From Chrysomallon squamiferum (Eukaryota > Mollusca > Gastropoda > Neomphalida > Peltospiridae), in the NCBI GenBank assembly GCA_012295275.1, contig CM022676.1, forward strand, positions 4,089,894 to 4,153,893: a stretch of DNA of 64,000 nucleotides, given 5' to 3'. Positions 1 to 22,388 of the stretch are shown here, one piece after another. A program made the translations under genes and the position numbers. Under the pieces are notes generated by a model. It worked only from the letters and a program-made list of their open reading frames with translations, had not been told where the DNA came from and did not search any database. Positions within the stretch are counted from its first letter, which is position 1. Each line of letters begins with the position of its first letter.

Positions 1-35
1 TATTATTTTCTTTATCATCTTTATTAATTTGACAG

Positions 36-344
36 GTGGACAGGGTCAGTTATTGTCAGACATTATGTCCAGTCACTCGCTGCCAGTACAGGTTGAGTTC
101 GCTGTGTCAGATGAATGCAGATTTGATGTGGGTAACACTGAAACCAGAGTCAAATCATTTGGAAAAATAACAGTTTCTGAGATGTACGATGAATTGTACT
201 GCATAGCAAACTGCATTTGTGATGGTATATGACAGCTATGTTTTAATAACATTATCTGTCTATCTCTCTGTCTGTCTGTCTGTCTGTTTGTCTGTGTTTC
301 TATATCTGTCTGTTTGTCTGTCTCTCTGTTTCTCTCTCTCTCTA

Positions 345-409
<65 letters not shown>

Positions 410-435
410 CTGATTCAAATTACATACATATAGTC

Positions 436-471
<36 letters not shown>

Positions 472-1119
472 GAATATCTATTCACCATCTGAGGTCTAAT
501 TTTTGTTTGATATCTAGTAAAATTCTGTTGTTTAATCAAAATCTAATTTCCAGGAATTCTGGATCCTCACACGATTCTCATTCCACTCTCTCTTGAGGAC
601 GTTCTGGTGTCTATAGTAACAGGAATACAGGATATGACGCAAGAACATTTTCACCAATTTCTTGGCGACATAGAAATTGCAGCTAAGGCAATAGTTTTCG
701 ATGAGAAAACAGGAAACGAAAGTAAGTAACACAGTGAGAAAATATGTTAACATTTTTGTTTCTTTGGTTGTTTGTTTGTTTGTTTGTTTGTTTGTTTTTT
801 TCTTTTCTTTCTTTCTTTCTTTCTTTCTTTCTTTATTATTGTTTTCAGTTTGTGTGTTTGTTGTGCTTTTTGAAGCTCTGTTTATTTGTTTGGTAAATTC
901 TTTTTTAATTATTTTCTTTTTTTTTTTTCTTATTATCTTTATTATTAGTAGTATTATTATCTTTTTAATTTTTAATTTATTTGTCGATATATTTCATTAA
1001 TGTATTTTGGATTTTTTAAATTTATTTTATTGTCGTATTATTTTTTTATTTTTTTTTTTTCTTTATTTCTACAATTGTTATTTAAATTTAGAGAATTTAT
1101 TTAAATTATTATTATTATT

Positions 1120-1162
<43 letters not shown>

Positions 1163-2136
1163 CAATACTAGTAGTAGCAGTAGTGGTATTAGAAGTAATA
1201 CTAGTAGTAATGGTAGCACTAATAACAACAGCAGAAGCAGTAGTTGTAGTAGTAGTAGTGTGCGTGTGCGTGTGGGTGGGTGGGTGTATTTGTGCGTATT
1301 CTGTATTATTATTTTCTTCAGATATTGCTCTGTACAAACAAGTGGATGTGGACACGACTCAAGGAGACACTATTTACGAGACACTAGAACCTGACCGATT
1401 TTTCAGATTTGCGAAAGATCAAGAAGAGTATTTGACCTCATCGAACTTTTCGCATTTCCACGGAGAAAATAAATCAAGAGAGATAACTCTATCCACTGAA
1501 AATGAAATCGACCCGGCTCCTTTACTTCCAAAATCTATTTATAGAAAAAAGCCCATGAAACCACCTGTAGAGCCACCCGATAATGAGAGTGCTGATGATA
1601 TCCCCCCTCCCTTACCACCCCGCAACTCTGTCCTGTCACGTGAAAGGACGTCATCGACATCCGATGGTAGAATTAGTGGTTGTGATTACGTCAGAAGAAG
1701 TAACGAGGATTACACTGTCGGTAGAAAAGATGATTACGTCACCGAAAGTAACAGTGCTGATTACGTCATTAGAGGTACTAGTGATGGTTACGGCACCGAA
1801 AATAGCAAAGACAGTGACGTGAAAATCAACAGCAAAGAAGATTACGTCATCAGTAACAGTGAAGATAATTACGTCAGAGGAAAGGCTGTTTTTAAGAAAA
1901 TGACGGAAGACAAAGGTGGAGATAAAAACTTGACGGATTTAACAATCGCCGAGATTAGCGAAGTGATGAAAGCGTTGAGGATGCAGAGACACATTGACAC
2001 GTTCAAAGAGGAAGGCGTAGACGGATTCCTGCTCGCTGATTTCAATGAACACATCCTGAAAGAAGAATTTAAATTTACAGCGACAGAAACACTGAAAATG
2101 ATGAAGTTTATTCGCACAGGACACATTCCACACTGA
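36..2136 (+). CDS. GAREM/THEMIS-like adaptor A (CABIT-SAM), 5' part outside window
   Basis: Three exons are visible: 36-224, 554-721 and 1322-2136 (stop TGA), with clean AG/GT borders and the same phase-1 joins as the paralogues. The first two carry the second half of the CABIT region ([19 protein letters not shown], then [20 protein letters not shown]). The last exon, 271 codons including the stop, opens with [13 protein letters not shown] and an IYETLEP tyrosine motif. It then has a PPPLPPR class II SH3 ligand near 1604-1624, a block with five in-frame DYV/NYV repeats, and a C-terminal SAM domain of about 65 residues ending RTGHIPH. The order CABIT, proline/tyrosine-rich linker, SAM is that of GAREM family adaptors, which link receptor tyrosine kinases to GRB2 and SHP2. 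The exons for the first CABIT half and the METEW start must lie left of position 1. The visible frame is intact. Family assignment rests on domain order and motif memory, not a search. Confidence 0.78.
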
Positions 2137-4360
<2,224 letters not shown>

Positions 4361-4361
4361 G

Positions 4362-4475
4362 ATAAAGACAGATAAAGCATTGTGCACTTTGGTCTCAATC
4401 GAACTTTCTTGTAGATAGATCTCTGTTCGTTAAATTTAAAATAAAACACATCTTCTTTTCAAATTTTCTTTGAAG
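4362..4475 (+). other. 5' non-coding exon of adaptor B
   Basis: The segment ends in tttctttgaag followed by a consensus donor gtaagt at 4476. Matching segments end at 11069 (C), 30410 (E), 28326 (D, minus) and 44585 (second copy before F, minus). It has no conserved reading frame, and the first coding exon begins 517 bases downstream, so it is best read as a spliced 5' UTR exon. The 5' boundary is a guess. Confidence 0.55.
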
Positions 4476-4828
4476 GTAAGTCAGTTCTGTTTATTTGTTT
4501 ATAACGTTTATTGTCTAAACTCTCTTATAATTTATGTTTAATTTTGTTTAAAAACTTTTACACATAGATCACTAGATATTACAGCTTGCCTTTGACTTAA
4601 ATAAAGTTCATTACCTTAAATACTTGAATATACGTCTGTACGTCTGTCTGAATTAGAGGGCGGGTCTTTGAGAGTCATGAGAAAAATATAGTCCTGTTTT
4701 AAATGAAACCATTTTACATGTATCTTATAATAATACTGATTATTACTACTACTACTATTATTATTATATTATTATTGCTGCTGCTGTTTTTGTTATTATT
4801 ATTATTTTTTATTATTACTGAAGGTTGT

Positions 4829-4931
<103 letters not shown>

Positions 4932-4992
4932 ATATTTATATATATATATTAATTTTATTCCCAAATTTATAATTTATCTTTTATTTCAGAAA

Positions 4993-8902
<3,910 letters not shown>

Positions 8903-9113
8903 GAAAAAGAAAGGAATGTTTAGAAAAAAAGAGAAAGTTTTCTAACCGTTTTCAACTGAAGGAAAATGACATATGTTTTTTATTTTATTGTTTGTCAAGG
9001 ACAGGTACGTATTCGGCTAGTAAACAGTGACTGTGTAATAAGAAAGAAAAACAAAAACAACAACAAAAAATTATGTACAACATCAAACGTGATATGCTTC
9101 TTCCTTTTCTCCT

Positions 9114-9148
<35 letters not shown>

Positions 9149-9580
9149 TTGGTTTCTAATCTTTTTTACGGTTTGTATTTTTTTAATTTAAAAAGACACA
9201 CACACACGCGCGCGCATTCGTTCACACACATAATATACAGAATAATCACGATGATGCAAAAGAAATATTCATAATTATTATTTTTTTATTATTATTTAAA
9301 ACTAAAACATTTGATAGCGTCGCTTTACTGACAATAAAATTATTATGATTATGTTTGTGTGTATATTCGTTTTTTTGTTGTTGTTTTTTTCTAATATTTA
9401 AATTAAGCACATCTGTTTTTATTATGATTCAACATTTATTTTTATTTTTATATTATTATTATTATTTTAATTTGTCTGCACGTTAGGATTATTTGTACCA
9501 GAATAAAAAGTTAACTTTCAAAATGTGGTGCACAGCATTTTGAGACGAGTAATGGAATACGGACTATTTAGATTTGTTAG

Positions 9581-9629
<49 letters not shown>

Positions 9630-10900
9630 CAGACTTGTAAGTGTACATATGTATTATATATGTTTGTCTTGGTGTTTATGTGTATATGGTTGCGTGTTAC
9701 TACAGTGCTCAATCTGTGAAGAATTTTTTAATCGACCACTGTTAATTCTCGTCAGAAGTGGTTCCTGAACTGTAAGTCGTGTTTCTCATTTGTTGTAGCA
9801 GTTTACCTGGTATTTGAAATTTATAATTTGTATGATGACGTTGACATCAACACACACACACACACACACACGCACATGAACACACACACGCACACTCTCA
9901 GACAGACAGACATACGTATATCAGAAAAGACTAAATCTGATTTGTTTAGACTGAAGTGATTCATGAGATATTTTCATACATTTTATTTTACTATGATTTT
10001 GTAATGACAGATGAAATATTCTTGAAACATTCTTATCCACTTTCAACAGGGTGTCTTTCCTTTTTATAAGTTTACCAACAGACACCTAAAGGTGTATTTT
10101 TGAAACGGAGCTGGGTCTAGAACTGGAAATCAACTGTAATCTTAATCTGATCTACTCTAGATCGTTTTCGGTATGAAGTCTTTTGTACACCTCTTGATAT
10201 AAAAACGCAAAAAAATATAACAAAAAAAAAATAAAAATATCCTTGTAACGGAGCAGTGGCTAGAACTGGAAATTAAAGTTTATTAAACTAGGAGAATATT
10301 TCGTAGTAATAACGTAAATACAGTGAGAGAAGAAGAAGAGTGATAAAACAAATAGTTATCTAGGTTATATAAACAATTTTCTGTGTTAGTAAAATCTTAT
10401 CAGATCAGAGGCGGATCTGGGTGGAACACCGGTTATATTTATTGATGCATTTATTTATTTTTACTTACTTACTTACTTACTGACTGACTTACTTACTTAC
10501 TGACTGACTTACTTACTTACTTACTTACGCAGTTATTTACTTCCTGACTGCACACTAAAGTAAGATTTGTTTCTGGGGTTTTACTGTCAGGTGATGAATG
10601 AAAAGTATTAAACTGATTTCACTGGGTGATGGTGATGGTGTTATTTTTTAAATATATATATATTTTGTGTTCGCCCCTGAAAACAGCTGTGATGTTAATT
10701 TATAAACAACACTTTAACTCAGATCTAGTTTCACTCTGCTTGAATTCAGCTTCAGATAATTTTAGATATAATACTTAGTGTAAACAACAACGTCATTTAT
10801 ACCTTGAAGTTGCTTGATTTGCTCCTTAAATAGCGGATCATATATGGGTAATAAATATCGTGACGTATATTTTTAAATTTATCTGTCAGGCAACGAAAAG
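8903..10900. other. intergenic spacer between adaptors B and C
   Basis: No coding exon is visible. It holds a TTC tract (about 9108-9150), a polyadenylation-like AATAAA at 9333-9338 in the ctgacaataaa context shared with adaptor A, TG repeats (9586-9625), and then about 1 kb that resembles the upstream regions of adaptors B, D and F. Shared landmarks include gatcagaggcggatctgggtgg near 10398 and gttcgcccctgaaaac near 10668. Confidence 0.6.
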
Positions 10901-10904
10901 AATT

Positions 10905-11069
10905 TCAGAACAAACGATAAAGTCAGATAAAACACTGCGTACTTTGGATTCAGTCGAACTTTTTGTAGATAGAGTTGTGCTCGTTAAAAGTAAAATAAAA
11001 CAGAGCAATACAAAGAGAACAACAACAAAACGAAGAGATTAAAACCCTCTTCTTAAATTTTCTTTGAAG
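10905..11069 (+). other. 5' non-coding exon of adaptor C
   Basis: The segment ends attttctttgaag with donor gtaagt at 11070, matching the 5' exon of adaptor B. The body shares cgataaag, cagataaa, actttg and tcgaacttt words with B. No frame is conserved. The 5' limit is uncertain. Confidence 0.5.
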
Positions 11070-11307
11070 GTAAGTTAGTTCTTTCTTATTTGCTTATAAC
11101 TTTATTGTCTATACTATCTTATATGTCAGTGCTATGGTGTTTATATTTTGTGTACACAGATCGCTATAGTACACAGGTTGCTTTTGACTTAATGTACAAT
11201 GTACATTGACCTCAAATACCTGAATGTACGTCTGTACGTCTGTCTGAATTCGAGGGCGGGATGGAAAAACATGAAGTCCTAGCCTTAAATAAAACTAGTT
11301 TCGTCTA

Positions 11308-11495
<188 letters not shown>

Positions 11496-11674
11496 TCGCT
11501 GTTGTTGTTTTTGCTACTGCTGCTGCTGTTCTTGTTAAGTATGTGTAGAAGTAGTAGTAATTTTTCTTATTAAATTAGTTTCTGTTTTTAGTATTGCTAT
11601 TGTTTTTATTAGTCGTATTATTAGTTGTACTATTTTGTTCTTGTTTTGTTGTGGTTGTTGTTTTTGATCTTCTT

Positions 11675-11744
<70 letters not shown>

Positions 11745-11893
11745 CTCTTCATTACTTTATAATATTTAATGATCGCAACAAAACGATAATTAGTACTAAA
11801 CTTAAAATAATGTTTAGAAAAAATGTAGAAATCTGGTTTTAGTATGTCACTAAACAAAACAACAACAACAACAACAAAATAATGTTTTTAAAT

Positions 11894-12007
<114 letters not shown>

Positions 12008-12055
12008 GTTTATTTTATTATTCTTATTATTATTTTATTTTTATTTTTTGAGAAG

Positions 12056-16298
<4,243 letters not shown>

Positions 16299-16373
16299 GA
16301 AGCATAACATACATACAAACATACATACATACTGTCTTTTCGTAGAGTGCAGAAGTCAGTCGATTGAATCCAG

Positions 16374-16492
<119 letters not shown>

Positions 16493-16550
16493 ATTCAGGG
16501 AACGGCATAGATTAAAATGCATTCAATTTTTGTAGGTGGAAATTATTTTT

Positions 16551-16655
16551 GTTTTGTACAGAATTTCAAGAGGGTCGGCATACAAGAAAAAGACAAAGTT
16601 TTCGAAGGTTTTACGCATGATCGGAGATGACGTAGTTTGTCAGTGTGTTAAATAA
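16551..16655 (+). other. conserved short exon-like segment at the duplication edge
   Basis: A tgtacag acceptor-like site precedes a short open segment (NFKRVGIQEKDKVFEGFTHDRR then stop in one frame; KVLRMIGDDVVCQCVK then stop in another). The same bases reappear at 31501-31570 directly after the assembly gap. It sits downstream of adaptor C in the first copy and where adaptor E should end in the second. It may be an alternative adaptor 3' exon or merely part of the duplicated flank. No family is recognised. Confidence 0.3.
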
Positions 16656-16926
16656 TAATAATGTAAAAACTCAAAGTATAATCAGTTTCGTGTAGACAGT
16701 CTTTTCTTAGACTCCTGAAGTCAGTCGATTGAATCCAGTCTATTACAGATTACAGTCTATTACAGTCTATTTTACAAAGAATATAAAGGGTGTTTTACTT
16801 ATGAAACAGAAAGTAAACGTGGTAACGTAGCAACAGAAAAGAAAACAAGGAAGAATTTAAAACAAAAAAACGTAGCTAAGAAAGTATATACTTTTATTAA
16901 AGACAGTGAAAACTAAAATACTGGAA

Positions 16927-16986
16927 ATGAGTTGTAAGTTATTCGTGTTACTGGGATGTGTATTGTACGTACAAGTTACGTATTTT
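16927..16986 (+). pseudogene. orphan receptor signal-peptide exon, donor destroyed
   Basis: MSCKLFVLLGCVLYVQ is a near copy of the receptor signal-peptide exon (compare MSCKIFCVFVLLGSVIYVQ at 18399). The donor that should read caag-gta reads caagtta, and the frame runs into a stop. The flanking intron-like sequence (ctgggtggagtcgacgtcat near 17041) matches R3's intron 1 (about 51570-51600, inverted). It is therefore the decayed 5' end of an R3-type receptor left upstream of R1. An equivalent at 31843 has lost more. Confidence 0.75.
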
Positions 16987-17270
16987 ATCTACACATTATT
17001 CATCTCTATCTGAGTTAATCTCGTTTCATAAAATGTGAAATCTGGGTGGAGTCGACGTCATTACTAAGGTAATAACTGGGTAACATGAAGTCTTGAAATA
17101 TGTTTATCAAAATATGAAACAATAACGTAACATAAGATAACACAGGATAACATAATATATCGTGATATGACAGTACACTACACAACGTAACGTAATGCGA
17201 TGTAACATAATGTAATAAAATATAAAAATATGTAATAAAGGAAGAATAAAAATAACAAGAAAACAACAAC

Positions 17271-17274
<4 letters not shown>

Positions 17275-17314
<40 letters not shown>
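17275..17314. repeat. (AC)n microsatellite
   Basis: About 20 AC units. A second AC tract lies at 17690-17727. Both recur in the duplicated copy at 32163-32203 and 32584-32602, much shorter at the second site. Confidence 0.9.
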
Positions 17315-17316
<2 letters not shown>

Positions 17317-17339
17317 ACATTCCTGTATAAACCGAACAC

Positions 17340-17620
17340 AACAGAAAGAGTATGCTACTCAATGACTTGACAGAAAGAGTATCATGTGTTTTGGGTTATA
17401 TCTTTTGTGCGTAGTCTTTCATCCATGGCTGGTTTTAAACAGAGTGGTAGAGTCACAGCATACCACTATAAAACTGACCAAGTCATGTCATGACGTAAGA
17501 AACAAAAATTGACAAACAGCTATGTTGCCTAGGTTACGCCACAATTCAAAATGGCCGCCCTTTCTCGCTGCAGCAAATCATTTTGTTATGAAATATCGCC
17601 TCAGAATTTGAACAAAGATT
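17340..17620. repeat. dispersed block, three copies in window (one inverted)
   Basis: Sequence from gggttatatcttttgtgcgt through ccatggctgg to caaaatggccgccctttctc recurs at 32240-32520. It also recurs inverted and diverged at about 61560-61760 (gggcggccattttgatttgt, aaaagatataacccaaaaca). The copies accompany receptor 5' flanks. It could be an old upstream element or a non-autonomous interspersed repeat. No terminal repeats were found. Confidence 0.6.
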
Positions 17621-17683
17621 TCTAATTCTTAAAAATGCACAAGCACACTTACTTACAAACACACACACATACACACAAACACG

Positions 17684-17732
<49 letters not shown>

Positions 17733-18268
17733 ATATATATATATGTATACACACATATACAAACATACATTGATACACGAAATACACACAAACACATATA
17801 CCACCTACCTACCTACGTTCATAAATATTATATATATATGCATATATGAATATACATATATATATATTAAACACACACACATATACACACATATGCATGC
17901 ATAGATACAAACTTAACTACTTATAAACATATCTATATACAAATCTGTATAAATGCAAATATGGAAATGCACACACTTGTAAGGTTAAAATACCTTCAAA
18001 TATAGCTATACACGTACATGAATACACTCAGGCATCAACAAATAATAATAATAAAAATAATAAATAAATAAATAAATAAAAAGAAAAAGAAAAAAGAAAA
18101 AATAAAAAGAAATAAAAAAGAAAAAAAATAAAGAAAAAAACAACAACACATAAACTATACGTACAATTTACATAAACTATTTACAACCCTGCATGTTATA
18201 TCTCAGGTTGCATTGTGTATTTTTCTGATTCAGTCGACTGGATTTAGTTTAGTAATAAATACACAGAG

Positions 18269-18398
18269 CCAATGAGACATGTGTTCATATTGTGTATGAA
18301 GCAGGAAGTAAACTTGATACGTTAAACGAATAAAGCACAACAAGAAGGCGTCGAAAACTGCTTTTACATTAGCAACAGTAAAAACTAAAATACTGGAA
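18269..18398 (+). promoter_or_regulatory. receptor R1 5' flank/UTR with CCAAT box
   Basis: About 150 bases upstream of the R1 start are nearly identical in R2 (33142-33271) and clearly related inverted in R4 (about 60270-60410). A CCAAT pentamer sits at 18269-18273 (33142-33146 in R2) and is mutated to CCAGT in R4. No TATA box at a clear distance was identified. Promoter function is inferred from position and conservation. Confidence 0.45.
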
Positions 18399-19118
18399 AT
18401 GAGTTGTAAGATATTCTGTGTGTTCGTGTTGCTGGGATCTGTAATTTACGTACAAGGTATGTATTTTATATTCTCCATCCCCCAAAACAGACAGACGTCC
18501 CGTAAAGTATAGTATAGCATAAACAACACATAACACAGTGGAGCGTATTTGCCAATGACCTGCCGTTTATATTGAATAATACGTGTAATAAATTATAGAC
18601 TGGTCTGATATAACTAAATACCAAACACAGAAAAAAAGTATATAAAATTAGATTTATTTATACATTTATTTGTAGATTTATTAATTGCATTTGCCAGATA
18701 GGAAATAGGCTCTCATTGTTGCTTGTATGAATAGACTGGAGCATACCATTAAATCAGCGAGGGGTGTACAGGATACATGACCCAATAAAGAGTTTTGTCT
18801 ATCAAATGGCGTGTCTGCATTATGGGCTATCTGTCGGTCTTTTGTGAGGGAACCATTCATCTGTACCTGAGTGTATTTCATTTACAAACTGTGAAATCTA
18901 GATTGAGTCGAAGTTATGTTTCGTTGACTAATGTAAACAAATATATATATGCGTAATTGTGTGATTTGAATTTTTGAAACATATCTGTATTAAAACATGG
19001 GACAATAACATAATATAATATAACATAACAGAGTGTAACGTAAGGTAAGGTAAACATAATGTAATAAACGTAAAAATTATGGAATAAAGTATGGTAATAA
19101 TAATCGTCATCATAATAA

Positions 19119-19155
<37 letters not shown>

Positions 19156-19836
19156 ATTATAAATAAAAAAAAATATTTAATTTTATTTGAATTTTTTTTA
19201 TTATTATTATTTTAAATTTAAGGTCAGTATCACAATTTAACATCAGACAGATATGCAGTTGCTGGATCATCTTTTACTTTTACCTGTCGAGGAGATCCCG
19301 CTCCTATATTTAGCTGGTTTGTGAATAACACAGAATACAGGATGCATGTAGCAGGAAGATACGGTCAGTGTTATTTTCATGGTGAACATCCAAGGGAATA
19401 CAGTTTTAACTGTTCACATGAATTAAACACTCTGACAATAAAATCAGTGAAACTCAGTCAACATGGAACAGTGTGGAGATGTGGTGATTTTAATCCAGGC
19501 AGCAATGAAATAAAACTGGAAGTGAGAGGTAACATTAACTTATTTATTATTAATCTTTTTAAAACCGTACCTATTAGATGTCGTTAATAGTTTTATTACC
19601 TACTGTTACAACTTTTTTTGTTTTGTTTTGTTTTCATTTTTGTTTTTCTTTAAATATATAGTACATAAGCTATGAGAATGCGAACATACACTATCAAGGA
19701 CAACAATAACAATTGTAATAACAATAACAACAACAATAATAACAATAATAATATAGAAGTCACTCTGCATATTGTATTCCGCAAAGAGGCTTTAATAGTA
19801 CTAGTAATTTTCTAAATAATAATAATAATAATAATA

Positions 19837-19884
<48 letters not shown>

Positions 19885-20006
19885 CTATTAATAACATTAA
19901 TATTAATAATGACTAATAATCATCGACATCAAGAACATAGTGGAAGTAGATTATAGTAGTAGAATTAGTGGTAGTGGTAGTAGTAGTAGCAGCAGCAGTA
20001 GTCCGC

Positions 20007-20053
<47 letters not shown>

Positions 20054-20894
20054 GAATAGTAGTAAATTAATAACAAATTTGGATAAATGTGATAACGTTT
20101 TTTTTGTTTTAGGAGGTCCTAGTGAATCGCTTCATCTCACTTCCCTTCTGACCAAATCTGTTTTGTCTGTCGCGGAAGGAAGTGACGTCACGCTGATATG
20201 TTCTGCGAAATGCTTCCTGACATGTGACTATGAATGGCAGGTCAGAGGTCACGTGATAAGTAATAGCAGTGTTCTCTCGTTGGCTGATATTAATAGAACA
20301 CAAAATGGTTTGTACACGTGCACGGCCACAAACCCAGATACGAAGGAAACATCCAACCAGACTGTGAAAATTAATATAGAGGATTTGAGAGGTTTTACAA
20401 GCTTTTATAAATATATATATTTATTTTTATAAAGTAAAAAACACGAAAATTTCAATACAGTTGCTTCCATTTTTCTTCTTCTTTCATTTATTTTTCTTTA
20501 ATTTCTTTATTTTGTCTTCTTCTTTCTACAATTAAATTTTTTCTTGATTTAAAAAATAAAGTGTTTTTTTTTCTTCTTTCATTCTTTGTCTTTCCTTCCT
20601 TCGTTCATTCGTCCAAACAGTGGTGGTTCTTTTACTTTTGATTAGTCGTAGTAGAAGTTGTAGTAGAGGAAGCCGTGGTGGAAATAATTTGTAGTAGTAG
20701 TAATTTTACTTTTTGTTTTTGTTATGGTAGTAATAGTATAGCAAAAGCAGAAGTTTGTGGTAATAGTAAAATGGTAAAGCACTAATTTGTGTTGGTAGTC
20801 GTACTAGTAATACTAGTTAAGCCGTATCATTAGTAAGAATAGTAGTAGTAGTAGTAGAACAGTAGTTTGTAGCAACAGCAGTCGTAGTAGTAAC

Positions 20895-20935
<41 letters not shown>

Positions 20936-20938
20936 AAC

Positions 20939-20990
<52 letters not shown>

Positions 20991-21561
20991 ACATAACAGC
21001 AATAGTAGTAGTGGCTATATTAATAGAGCTATATTACTGTTACGGTTCTTCCTTTAAATACTTCTTTCTTTTTTTTTTTAATTATTATTTTAATATCTGA
21101 AAATACACAAACGCGCGCGGACAACAATATTTCTTACGACTTAAAAAATATAAAATAATTGCCCAATTCATTCTTACTTTATATAATTTTATTTTATTTT
21201 ATTTTGTTTTATTTTTTTTATTTTTTTTTTAATTTCATTTTTTATTTTTTTTTTTTTTTTATATTTATATTTATATTCTTATTTTTATTATTGTATTTTA
21301 TTTTAGATCCAGATAAAAATAACAGTCATTTTGCAGAAGGATTTGCTACTGGTTTTGCTGTCGTCGTAGTCATACTTGTTGGTGCCGCGTTATTTTTGTT
21401 CTTCTGGTTGAGAAAACGTAAAAGGTGAACAAAAATTAAAACTGCACTGAATTTTGTTTTACTGAGAAGCAAAGGACACTGGCGTTGGACAGTAAAAATT
21501 TATTTATAATTAGCTAATTACAAATCACAGCTGTTAACAACAATAACAACAACAACAACAA

Positions 21562-21599
<38 letters not shown>

Positions 21600-22356
21600 G
21601 AAAATAAAAAATTCGTATTCAGCAATTGGGATATATTTTGGTAACAGAAAAGCTAATGATATAACTGGGATTAACCACGGATATGTCAAGGATACTATAT
21701 GGATATACTGGGATATGCTATTCATCTAATGCTATCCGTTAGAGATAACATAAAGGTTTCATAAGGGAAGGTTATTTATATTCTACATATGGTAAAATGT
21801 ATCATCAAAATTATTATTTGTTACTAGTAGTACTCCTCGTACTACTACTACTACTACTATTACTACTACTACTACTACTGCTAATAGTCTACCATATTAC
21901 TTTACTACTGGTTCTGATATTCTACTTACATGGTAAAATATATCACAGATAGGTTATGAATAAACCTAAACGTATGGACTAACAGAGATCGTACAATAGA
22001 GATAGATTAGGGACATCGTAGAGATAATTTAGATATAATTTAGTAATATGGAACAGATATGGTAGGCCTGTATTCTGGATAAACTAATGATATATAGCAA
22101 GTGAGACATCTTTAGCCTTTAGTAATTAATTAAAAATGCCTATATATATATATAATTATAGCCAATTATTATAGAGTATCTTCACCTATATTTTAGCATT
22201 AATATTAGAAATATTTAATTTAAAAAATATATACATATAATTAGGGTTTATTAATTTTATTTCCAATTATTTTTATCTATATTTAATTAATAAGTTGATG
22301 CGAGTAATTAATGATATGTGTATTTTAAATTTTTCTTCTTATTAATTAATTTTCGG

Positions 22357-22388
<32 letters not shown>

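Noticed and set aside
1183-1321. N-terminal extension of the adaptor A last-exon frame into upstream GTA/GTG repeat
   Set aside because: The exon begins at 1322 after a ttcttcag acceptor, as in every paralogue. The upstream part is intronic microsatellite.
17340-17620. Dispersed block considered as a transposable element
   Set aside because: No terminal inverted repeats, target-site duplications or transposase/reverse-transcriptase frame were found. All copies lie in receptor 5' flanks, so shared descent by gene duplication is enough.
19817-19882. Regular GAT/AAT array considered as a CRISPR-like or minisatellite locus
   Set aside because: Trinucleotide units with no spacers, in a spliced animal gene intron; a simple microsatellite.
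20109-20303. Minus-strand frame opposite the R1 Ig B exon, repeated opposite R2 and R3
   Set aside because: It persists only because the exon itself is conserved. It has no start context or splice partners and no protein-like composition.
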